A stretch of 64,000 nt of DNA. Origin: Mycobacterium sp. 155 (lineage in GTDB: Bacteria; Actinomycetota; Actinomycetes; Mycobacteriales; Mycobacteriaceae). Of the stretch, positions 8,785-15,201 are shown in pieces. The translations under genes were made by a program, and so were the position numbers. The stretch covers positions 434,001 to 498,000 of the forward strand of contig NZ_KB892705.1 of the NCBI RefSeq assembly GCF_000373905.1, written 5' to 3'. Position 1 is the stretch's first letter; each line of letters starts with the position of its first letter. The notes below the pieces were generated by a model. That model did no database searches and was not told the origin of the DNA. It worked only from the letters and a program-made list of their open reading frames with translations.

Positions 8785-9441
8785 CTATGACTCGAGATAG
8801 CGGAGCACTGCCAGCACGCGGCGGTTTTCGCTCTCGTCCGGAGCCAGGGCGAGTTTGGTGAAGATCGAGGCGATGTGCTTCTCGGCCGAGCCGACCGAGA
8901 TGTGCAGTGCGGTGGCGATGGCCGAGTTCGTCCTGCCTTCCGCCATGAGCTGCAGCACGTCGCGTTGGCGCGGGGTCAGTTGGTCCAGCGCGCTGCGCCG
9001 GTGGGAACGCACCAAGATCTGTGCCACCACCTCGGGGTCGAGCACCGTGCCGCCGCTGTCCACCACCGCGACGGCGTCGAGGAAGGCCGGAACATCGGCG
9101 ACCCGGTCCTTCAGGAGATAACCGAAACCTTTTGTGTCCGAGGCGATCAGGTCTGCTGCGTAACGCTCCTCGACGAGGCCGAACACCGCTTCGCTGCGGG
9201 TGCGTTCCACCCACTCGACGCCCCGCATCAGGTAGACGAACAGCACGGCCGACAGCGCGAATCCGATCAGCGACGGGATCGATGATATGCCGATGACGAT
9301 GATGGACAACGGAATCCAGAACCAGACCAGCGCCACCGCGGCGCCGGTGATCATCGACGCGGTCGGCGTCACGCCGATGTTGCGTGGCAACGACCGGGAC
9401 CGGACGGGTGCGGGAGCGACGGTTTCGCTGATTGCGACCAT
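8785..9441 (-). CDS. Fusion of a sensor kinase N-terminus to a NarL/LuxR response-regulator C-terminus
   Basis: The 218-residue product is a chimera. Residues 1-89 look like the start of an actinobacterial sensor histidine kinase: two membrane segments at about 30-51 and 53-72, then RGVEWVERTRSEAVFG as in the Sensor domain. From residue 90 it reads as the end of a receiver domain (VEERYAADL, then GFGYLLKD with the conserved Lys111) followed by a LuxR helix-turn-helix at about 152-200 (LTPRQRDVLQLMAEG, SVGSAEKHIASIFTKL). The dimerisation and ATPase domains and the phospho-acceptor Asp region are missing. The simplest reading is an in-frame deletion between adjacent kinase and regulator genes, joined near base 9174. 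The result may be a membrane-tethered DNA-binding protein or a decaying remnant. Confidence 0.75.
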   Translation of the reverse strand: MVAISETVAPAPVRSRSLPRNIGVTPTASMITGAAVALVWFWIPLSIIVIGISSIPSLIGFALSAVLFVYLMRGVEWVERTRSEAVFGLVEERYAADLIASDTKGFGYLLKDRVADVPAFLDAVAVVDSGGTVLDPEVVAQILVRSHRRSALDQLTPRQRDVLQLMAEGRTNSAIATALHISVGSAEKHIASIFTKLALAPDESENRRVLAVLRYLES

Positions 9442-9447
9442 GCCTTC

Positions 9448-9453
9448 AACCTA
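9448..9453 (-). promoter_or_regulatory. Candidate leaderless -10 box, fusion regulator
   Basis: On the minus strand TAGGTT ends 6 nt before the ATG at 9441. The interval up to the MFS stop at 9586 also holds a small hairpin (TGTCGC against GCGACA near 9460-9476). Confidence 0.35.
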
Positions 9454-9585
9454 CGAAGTTGTCGCGCCCGGCGACACTGCGTTTTCCCGAGACTCGGCTG
9501 GGGGGATAACCTCCGGCTCAAGGAGTGGCCACATTAATCCCGGATGAACCTCGGTGAACAACGGGTAATCCGAAGGTCCTGAGCG

Positions 9586-11013
9586 CTAATGCGATAGCGT
9601 GGCCGTGGCCACCAACGAGCCGGGTTTGGGTTTGAGGATGAGGCTGAAGACCAGCGCAGCCAACCCGATGGTCATACAGACCCAGAAAGCGTGCTGGAAC
9701 GTCGTATCGGTGCCGCTCCCGACAATGGGTCCGGCCCAAGCGAATCCGAGTGATGCTCCGATACCGTAGCTGGCATTGGCGATACCCGGTAGCGCACCCG
9801 GTTCCTCGTCGGAGGCCTGCAGAACGCCCAGTGAGCTCATGGCCGTCAACAACACGGCGTTGAAGGCCAGCCCGTAGAGCACCGTCAGCCCGATGATCAG
9901 ATGTTCCTGTTTGGCGAACACCGCCAGCAATGCCGTAACCGCAACGGAGGAAACGATTCCCGCACGCAGCACGGTGACGAAGCCGATGCGTACTGCGAGT
10001 CTTCCGACGAACGGACCCGCGATCACCTGCACGATCGAGGCCGGGGTGAGGAACAACAGCGCCGTCATGGTGGCGTTGTGGCCGAAACCGGAGTCGGTGT
10101 CCTCGGCCAGGGCAGGTATCAGGAAACCCGTGACCACCATGAATGAACCCATCACCAGGATCGTCACAACGATCAGCGGCCACGCCTCCCGTGAGCGCAT
10201 GTGCTTGATGGCCATCAGTGGATGCGCGATTCGGCTGTCCACGACGATGAGCGCGACGAGGGCGAGCACGGCGACGGTGATCCAGATGAGCGCGGGCCGC
10301 GACGTCCAGCCCTCGTGCCCACCGGCGCCGAAGAACAGGTTGATGCCGCCCACCGTCAGAGAGATCAGCACCGCACCGACCCAGTCCATCCGACCCGGTG
10401 AACGACTGCCGGGCTCGTCGGAAGGCACTGATTTCCAGGCGAATCCGAGTCCGAATAGCCCGACCACCAGGATCAGCACGAAGATCGACCGGAAGCCGAG
10501 GTGGTCGACCATCAGCCCGCCGAGCAGCGCGTCGCCACCGGCCACGCCACCGTTGATCGAGGAGATCACACCGCAGCACACACCGAACATCGGGCCGCTG
10601 AGCCGCTCACGCATGATGAGGAACGCCAGACCGAAGGTGATGTTCGACCCGCCCTGCAGCGCGCGGCCCAGAACGAACAGCGGTAGCGACGTGGAGAAGA
10701 TGCACAGCACTGTGCCGATGCACAGCACGATCATGATGGCGAGCAGCACGCGTTTGCGGCCGATGTAGTCACTCCACCGGATCAGCACCACGTTCGCGAT
10801 GGCGCCGGCCAGATAGAAATACGTCGACATCGCCACGAAGGCATTGGGGCCCAACTCGGCGGTGATGGCGTGGTAGGCCGGAGCCACCATGGTGGCGTTG
10901 AGTTGGAACGAGATCACTGACGCGACGAGCGCCGCAACCATGAACACGATCTGGCGCTGGGACAGCGCGGTGCTGCCGGTGTCAGGAGACGTGGCGACCG
11001 GCGGCTGGTTCAT
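9586..11013 (-). CDS. MFS transporter, DHA2-like
   Basis: This 475-residue polytopic protein has about 12-14 hydrophobic segments. The major facilitator loop motif between the second and third segments reads RWSDYIGRKRVL, and a motif-C-like GGVAGGDALLGG lies in the fifth segment. Together these suggest a drug:H+ antiporter-type exporter. The substrate is unknown. The start is supported by GAGGAG 8-9 nt upstream of the ATG. A promoter with an inverted repeat lies just upstream (see 11055-11084). Confidence 0.85.
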   Translation of the reverse strand: MNQPPVATSPDTGSTALSQRQIVFMVAALVASVISFQLNATMVAPAYHAITAELGPNAFVAMSTYFYLAGAIANVVLIRWSDYIGRKRVLLAIMIVLCIGTVLCIFSTSLPLFVLGRALQGGSNITFGLAFLIMRERLSGPMFGVCCGVISSINGGVAGGDALLGGLMVDHLGFRSIFVLILVVGLFGLGFAWKSVPSDEPGSRSPGRMDWVGAVLISLTVGGINLFFGAGGHEGWTSRPALIWITVAVLALVALIVVDSRIAHPLMAIKHMRSREAWPLIVVTILVMGSFMVVTGFLIPALAEDTDSGFGHNATMTALLFLTPASIVQVIAGPFVGRLAVRIGFVTVLRAGIVSSVAVTALLAVFAKQEHLIIGLTVLYGLAFNAVLLTAMSSLGVLQASDEEPGALPGIANASYGIGASLGFAWAGPIVGSGTDTTFQHAFWVCMTIGLAALVFSLILKPKPGSLVATATLSH

Positions 11014-11054
11014 GACGATCGCACTCCTCGGTCCGCCTCATTGACAGTGATCGC

Positions 11055-11084
11055 ATCGTAGGTGTGATGGCCTGCCAGTGCAGG
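11055..11084 (-). promoter_or_regulatory. Promoter and candidate operator of the MFS gene
   Basis: On the minus strand a -10 box TACGAT (11055-11060) is preceded by the inverted repeat CCTGC-N4-GCAGG (11071-11084), which covers the -35 position. A repeat placed there would suit a repressor of the transporter gene. No regulator gene is adjacent. The remaining bases between 11014 and 11214 show nothing else. Confidence 0.4.
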
Positions 11085-11214
11085 GTTATTGACGTGGGTC
11101 GAAGATGAGGTTGGGATCGGGACCCGTGGTGCACCGTGGTCCATCACCGGATCGGGGAATCCGTCCGGCGCGCATGGCGACGCCGATCACGGTCCAGACG
11201 CTCCGCCGGCGTCG

Positions 11215-12102
11215 TCATCCGGCCGCGACCAGCGGTGTGCGAGTGTGGTTTTCGAACTCCGTGACGGTCCGTTCGGTGCCCAGGACGAGTACGTCATCGA
11301 TGTAGTCACCGGCGAAGAACCGGCGCATCACCGACAGCGATCGCTCGTGCTGGTCGTGCCAGCCGGGGCGATCGTTCCAATGCGGTATCCGGCCGGCACG
11401 GTCGAAGCAATGCCAGCCCAGGACGCGATGCGGGTGATAAAGGTCGTATCCGTGGGTATACGCCAGGACGCTGGTGACCACCTCGTCGCCGAAAAAGTAG
11501 ATGCGGGGGCTGAAGCGGATGTCGCGGTTGAATTCGCCTGCGGTGAAGATGAAGTGTAGCGACACGAAGTCGGCCGCCACGGGCTCGGTCAGGCTGGTCC
11601 ACCACGGTATGGGCGTGCTGGCCAGCTTGGTAAGAATGCCGTGGTCCCTGCCGTGGGGGATGATTCGATACGGCCGCTTGCGCCTGGCACCAGGTTCGCG
11701 TCGGGGGTCGTAGGCCGGTAGATAGGCCGTCAGCAACGGCTTACGGACACCCTGGTCGGCCAGTTGCCGGTGCATCGCGGTCGCCGCGATGTCCCAGCCT
11801 CGGGCGAAGCGATGGTGCGAATCGATGATGAGTGTGTATTCCTCTCCCTGCCAACGTTTTTGAGCCATCGACCGGGCCCAGTTGCAGCCGCGGCTGCGGT
11901 CGGCGTCGATGTCGACGATTTCGATTCCGGGTAGCTCCCGCACCTCGGGCGGCAGCGTCTCGTGAGGGGCGTGCTGCCAGATCACGCAGGTACGCAGCCG
12001 CTCAGGTGCGGCGGCCTTGCTGTACAGATCCAGGACGGTCTTCGGTAACTCGGTGTCGCGATAGGCGGGGATCTGCACGTAGATCCGGGGCAGGCCGGTC
12101 AT
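11215..12102 (-). CDS. GlcNAc-transferase-like glycosyltransferase (GT60/PF11397 type)
   Basis: This 295-residue soluble protein resembles the family first known from Skp1-modifying GlcNAc transferase. Supporting segments are YVQIPAYRDTELPKTVLDL at the N-terminus, DADRSRGCNWARSMAQ, the DxD-like LIIDSHHRFARGWD near residue 110, and FSPRIYFFGDEVVTSVLAYTHGYDLYHPH near residue 220. In that family these places hold the nucleotide-sugar and acceptor sites. The acceptor here is unknown. The ATG at 12102 is chosen because it begins at the conserved N-terminus and overlaps the stop of the small upstream frame in ATGA. It is an accessory gene, not in the M. tuberculosis order for this region. Confidence 0.75.
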   Translation of the reverse strand: MTGLPRIYVQIPAYRDTELPKTVLDLYSKAAAPERLRTCVIWQHAPHETLPPEVRELPGIEIVDIDADRSRGCNWARSMAQKRWQGEEYTLIIDSHHRFARGWDIAATAMHRQLADQGVRKPLLTAYLPAYDPRREPGARRKRPYRIIPHGRDHGILTKLASTPIPWWTSLTEPVAADFVSLHFIFTAGEFNRDIRFSPRIYFFGDEVVTSVLAYTHGYDLYHPHRVLGWHCFDRAGRIPHWNDRPGWHDQHERSLSVMRRFFAGDYIDDVLVLGTERTVTEFENHTRTPLVAAG

Positions 12103-12270
12103 GGCCGGCGCGCGTCGAGTCGTTTGTTGAGCGCCGCGACGTCGCGGCTGACCTTGAGCAGCTGGCGCATCACTTCGTTGAGCGTGACTTCTTCCAGGAC
12201 CCGGCACGGATCCGGGGGTGGTGGAGGCGGCCGCGATCACGTGATCGATCACGTGCTGTTCGGAAGGCAT
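12099..12270 (-). pseudogene. Small coiled-coil ORF broken by a one-base frameshift
   Basis: The ATG at 12270 opens a frame beginning MPSEQHVIDHVIAAASTTP. It then leaves what looks like the coding frame. In the next frame the sequence continues DPCRVLEEVTLNEVMRQLL and ends KRLDARRP, with a TGA that overlaps the ATG of the glycosyltransferase gene. Removing one base from the C5 run (G5 on the plus strand, 12214-12218) restores a continuous 56-residue protein with a helical, coiled-coil-like second half. The fragment is therefore either a true frameshift mutation in a homopolymer, a phase-variable tract or a sequencing error. Confidence 0.6.
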
Positions 12271-12277
12271 GTGCGAA

Positions 12278-12283
12278 ACGCTA
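12278..12283 (-). promoter_or_regulatory. Candidate leaderless -10 box for the small gene and glycosyltransferase
   Basis: On the minus strand TAGCGT ends 7 nt before the ATG at 12270. This would be the promoter of the two-gene unit. Confidence 0.4.
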
Positions 12284-12316
12284 GGCCGTCATCGACCTCG
12301 TGCCTTGAGTAGTGGA

Positions 12317-13360
12317 CTACTCGTTTGTGAGGTTGCGCAGTTGTTCGATGAGCCTCACCCGATCCGCGGGCGTCGCGGCGATCGGGACGACGTTGAGCAC
12401 GGTAACTCCCGATTCGCGGAAGGCCTCGATGCGCTCCTTGACGAATCCGGCCGGGCCGATCAGCGAGATGTCCCGAATGAGTTCGTCGGGAACAGCTTTG
12501 GCCGCGGCTTCCTTCTTGCCGGCCAGGTAGAGCTCCTGGATCCGGTCGGCTTCTGCGCCGTAGCCGTAGCGGGTCGCCAGACGATGGTAGAAGTTCTTCT
12601 CCTTGGCGCCCATGCCGCCGATGTACAGCGCTACATGGGGTTTGACGAACTCGCGCAGTGGCTCGACGTCATCGCCGATGGCGAGCGCGGGGCCGGCGTA
12701 GACGTCGAGCGGCCCCAACTCCGGATCACGCTTGGCTTTACCCGCCGCCAGCGCGTCCCCCCAGACGTCGCCGGCCTTCTCGGGCAGATAGAAGATCGGC
12801 TGCCATCCCTCGGCGGTTTCGGCCGCCAGTTCGACGTTCTTGGGTCCGAGTGCGGCGAGCAGGATCGGGATACGTTCCCGGACCGGGTGATTGATGAGTT
12901 TGAGAGCTTTGCCGAGGCCGGTGCCCTGATCGGGCGGCAGCGGAATGGTGTAGTGGTCCCCGGAGAATTCGAGGACTTCGCGACGCCATACCCGTCGGCA
13001 GATCTCGACGATCTCACGGGTCCGCGCGATCGGGGCGTCGTAGGGCACGCCGTGGAAGCCTTCGATGACCTGTGGTCCCGACGCGCCGAGACCCAGGATG
13101 AACCGGCCGTCGGATACGTAGTCGAGTCCAGCGGCGGTCATCGCGGTCAGGGTGGGGGTACGGGTGTAGATCTGCAGGATGCCCGAAGCCAGCTGAACGC
13201 GGTCGGTGCAGGCGGCCAGGTAGCCCAGCGCGCTCACTGCGTCGAACGAATATGCCTCGGGCACAAAGACGATGTCGACACCGGCCCGTTCGAGGTCGGC
13301 AACCTCGGCCGCGACCTCCTTGAATCCGCCGGCATAGTTGATGCCCAAACCGATGCGCAT
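12317..13360 (-). CDS. LLM-class F420-dependent oxidoreductase
   Basis: This 347-residue protein is of the luciferase-like monooxygenase TIM-barrel family. The N-terminus MRIGLGINYAG, the strand VQLASGILQIYTRTP, the segment GRFILGLGASGPQVIEGFHG near residue 90 and PILLAALGPKNVELAAETAEGW near residue 170 are typical of F420-dependent members abundant in mycobacteria. The substrate is unknown. A Shine-Dalgarno AAAGGA precedes the ATG. It is cotranscribed with the SnoaL-like gene 25 bp upstream and divergent from a PadR gene that probably controls both. Confidence 0.85.
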   Translation of the reverse strand: MRIGLGINYAGGFKEVAAEVADLERAGVDIVFVPEAYSFDAVSALGYLAACTDRVQLASGILQIYTRTPTLTAMTAAGLDYVSDGRFILGLGASGPQVIEGFHGVPYDAPIARTREIVEICRRVWRREVLEFSGDHYTIPLPPDQGTGLGKALKLINHPVRERIPILLAALGPKNVELAAETAEGWQPIFYLPEKAGDVWGDALAAGKAKRDPELGPLDVYAGPALAIGDDVEPLREFVKPHVALYIGGMGAKEKNFYHRLATRYGYGAEADRIQELYLAGKKEAAAKAVPDELIRDISLIGPAGFVKERIEAFRESGVTVLNVVPIAATPADRVRLIEQLRNLTNE

Positions 13361-13385
13361 GATTGTGTCCTTTGCCTCGTCGCGC

Positions 13386-13796
13386 CTACGCCTGCTGCGT
13401 GTTGATTTCGTCGAGCGCCTCGGCCTGGATGCGGCCGAACTGTGCGGCCATCGCCTCGGACAGCGCCTGAGCCCCCGAAAGTGGCCGCACCATAACCATG
13501 AAGTCGTCGATCAGGCCGTCGGCGTTCAGATGCAGGAAATCGCACCCGGTGATCTTCTTGCCGGCCACGGTCGCCTCGAACACCAGGGCGTGATCGTGAC
13601 CGCCCGCATCGGCGATCTCGCGGACGTAGTGAAAATCCTCGAACACTCGCATGACCCCGCGCAGGATCGCGGCCGTGATCGGTTTGCCGGGGTAAGGCTT
13701 GAAGGCCACAGGGCTGGTGAACACCACGTCTTCAGCTAGGAGAGCCGTCATGGCGTCTTCGTCGCGCGCTTCGACGGCCTGTCGGAAGGGATGCAT
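13386..13796 (-). CDS. SnoaL-like / NTF2-fold protein
   Basis: This 136-residue protein has the cone-shaped NTF2 fold pattern. It opens with HPFRQAVEARDEDAMTALLAEDVVFTSP, followed by HDHALVFEATVAGKKITGCDFLHLNADGLIDDFMVMVRP. Such proteins act as small isomerases, hydrolases or ligand-binding domains; nothing here fixes one. It is the first gene of a two-gene unit with the F420-type oxidoreductase. Confidence 0.75.
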   Translation of the reverse strand: MHPFRQAVEARDEDAMTALLAEDVVFTSPVAFKPYPGKPITAAILRGVMRVFEDFHYVREIADAGGHDHALVFEATVAGKKITGCDFLHLNADGLIDDFMVMVRPLSGAQALSEAMAAQFGRIQAEALDEINTQQA

Positions 13797-13870
13797 CCAA
13801 CACCTCGCATAGTCAATTTGTTGGGTATTGGTGGCAACGGTATCGGTGTCAGCCCTGGTTGTCCATAATG

Positions 13871-13880
13871 TGATTAATCA
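13871..13880. promoter_or_regulatory. Palindromic operator candidate in the padR divergent region
   Basis: TGATTAATCA is a perfect 10-bp palindrome in an AT-rich patch between the divergent PadR and SnoaL-like genes, 34 bp before the PadR start. PadR proteins usually bind such palindromes and repress both their own gene and the neighbour. Confidence 0.5.
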
Positions 13881-13901
13881 ATTTTATGAATATTCGAGTT
13901 G

Positions 13902-13907
13902 TACGAT
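13902..13907 (+). promoter_or_regulatory. Candidate leaderless -10 box, padR-type gene
   Basis: TACGAT ends 6 nt before the GTG at 13914. It supports that start over the TTG at 13899, which would lie upstream of the box. Confidence 0.4.
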
Positions 13908-13913
13908 TCGGAC

Positions 13914-14477
13914 GTGGCACTTCGTGACGCGGTGCTCGCCGCCCTGCTAGACGGCGAATCGTCGGGATATGACCTGGCCAAAGGGTTCGATGCCTCGGTG
14001 GCCAATTTCTGGATGGCTACACCCCAGCAGCTCTACCGCGAGCTCGACCGATTGGCCGAGGACGGATTGATCCAGGCCAGGGTGGTCCACCAGGACCGGC
14101 GGCCCAACAAACGGATGTACTCGCTGACCGAAGCTGGCCGTGCCACGCTGCGCCAGTTCACCGCCATACCGCCCAAGCCCTCGATGATCCGCGATGAATT
14201 GTTGGTCAAGGTGGCTGCCATGGATGCCGGGGACGCTGTCGCAGTCCGCGAGTGGATAGCCGAACTCGCACAACGCGCGACCGCGAAACTCGCCCGCTAT
14301 GAACGTAGCCGCAGCGTTCTGCTCGACGGGCGCACCGAGGAGCAGTTCTTGAATGAGGCCCCACGGGTAGGCCCGTATCTGACCTTGCTACGCGGAATCT
14401 CCTTTGAGCAGGAGAACATTCGTTGGGCTGAGCACACTTTGGTCGCCATCGAGCGGAGAATCGACGCACTCGGATAG
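13914..14477 (+). CDS. PadR-family transcriptional regulator
   Basis: This 187-residue regulator has the PadR winged-helix motif at its start (ALRDAVLAALLDGESSGYDLAKGF, then PQQLYRELDRLAEDGLIQAR and RRPNKRMYSLTEAGR). A C-terminal helical dimerisation domain follows (about residues 95-187), so it is the longer Vir_act_alpha_C subtype. It is divergent from the SnoaL-like/oxidoreductase pair, and a perfect palindrome lies between them, so it is probably a ligand-released repressor of that unit. The effector is unknown. Confidence 0.87.
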   Translation: MALRDAVLAALLDGESSGYDLAKGFDASVANFWMATPQQLYRELDRLAEDGLIQARVVHQDRRPNKRMYSLTEAGRATLRQFTAIPPKPSMIRDELLVKVAAMDAGDAVAVREWIAELAQRATAKLARYERSRSVLLDGRTEEQFLNEAPRVGPYLTLLRGISFEQENIRWAEHTLVAIERRIDALG

Positions 14478-14638
14478 TAGGCCGCCGACTGCCAAAATGC
14501 CGTCTGACATGCGAAAATTGGCCTCTTGCTGGGTATTTCACGTCAGCGGGCTGTGGTTTCGGATCGAAAAATTTGGGGAATCCCGGAATAACTGCTGTGA
14601 ACCGTTGATTGCAAACGGTAGGACCCGCTCAATCCGGG

Positions 14639-14652
14639 GCGGGTCGACCCGC
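14639..14652. promoter_or_regulatory. 14-bp perfect palindrome upstream of a small secreted protein
   Basis: GCGGGTCGACCCGC is self-complementary and ends 21 bp before the GTG at 14674. It could be an operator or an RNA hairpin in the leader. The rest of 14478-14673 shows no clear feature. Confidence 0.35.
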
Positions 14653-14673
14653 GACCGAGTGGGGTGGTCAGAG

Positions 14674-14925
14674 GTGGAATTGAAGAAGAATCGCAAACGG
14701 CTCAAGACGGTTTCGGCTGGTGTTGGGCTGGTCGCCGCGGCTGCCATGGGCACTGTCGGGGTGCTGGCGAGCCAGGCGCCCGCCGGCGTGCAGATGTGGT
14801 CTGAGCCCGAGATGACGACCGGCGAGACCGTTACGGAAACGACGGCCGGAGAAGCGCCGGAGACATCGGTGGCTACTCCGCCATTTACCTTCACGACGCC
14901 GGAAGGATTCGCGGTACCGCACTGA
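14674..14925 (+). CDS. Small secreted or membrane-anchored protein
   Basis: This 83-residue protein has a basic N-terminus (MELKKNRKRLKT), one hydrophobic segment at about residues 14-33 (GVGLVAAAAMGTVGVLAS) and then a Thr/Glu/Pro-rich tail (TTGETVTETTAGEAPETSV) ending FTTPEGFAVPH. The pattern fits an exported protein with a signal peptide or anchor and a disordered tail. No family function can be named. The GTG is chosen because it begins the basic n-region; AGAGG lies close upstream. Confidence 0.6.
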   Translation: MELKKNRKRLKTVSAGVGLVAAAAMGTVGVLASQAPAGVQMWSEPEMTTGETVTETTAGEAPETSVATPPFTFTTPEGFAVPH

Positions 14926-15022
14926 TCGCCGGCCAGGGCCGCGTCGCCTTGGCCCGCATGCTTGCTTAGACGTGCGGCTGTGGGCAGAATCCGCTGACGG
15001 GGGTTGCGATGCAGGTCAGGTT

Positions 15023-15098
15023 TGGTGCCCCCGGCAGGATTCGAACCTGCGGCCTTCTGCTCCGGAGGCAGACGCTCTATCCCCTGAGCTACGGGGGC
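15023..15098 (-). tRNA. tRNA-Arg (anticodon CCG)
   Basis: Read on the minus strand it folds as a cloverleaf. The acceptor stem is GCCCCCG/CGGGGGC, the D arm AGCTCAGGGGATAGAGC, the anticodon loop CTCCGGA between TCTGC and GCAGA, and the T arm contains GGTTCGAATCC. The 3' CCA is encoded. It stands next to, and divergent from, argS, whose product charges it. Confidence 0.96.
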
Positions 15099-15187
15099 GC
15101 GGTGCTGAGCACAGCTGCGCCGTTGGGCTCCGCTAGCGTAGCGCATGGGAAGCGGAACACGGATTCGGGGCGTGAGTGCTCAGCCCA

Positions 15188-15193
15188 TAGGAT
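15188..15193 (+). promoter_or_regulatory. Candidate leaderless -10 box, argS
   Basis: TAGGAT ends 8 nt before the GTG at 15202 and supports that start over longer in-frame extensions. Confidence 0.45.
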
Positions 15194-15201
15194 GGACCCC
15201 C

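Noticed and set aside
7676..14925. Prophage, integrative element or CRISPR array in the variable block
   Set aside because: No integrase, phage gene, attachment repeat or regularly spaced repeat is visible.
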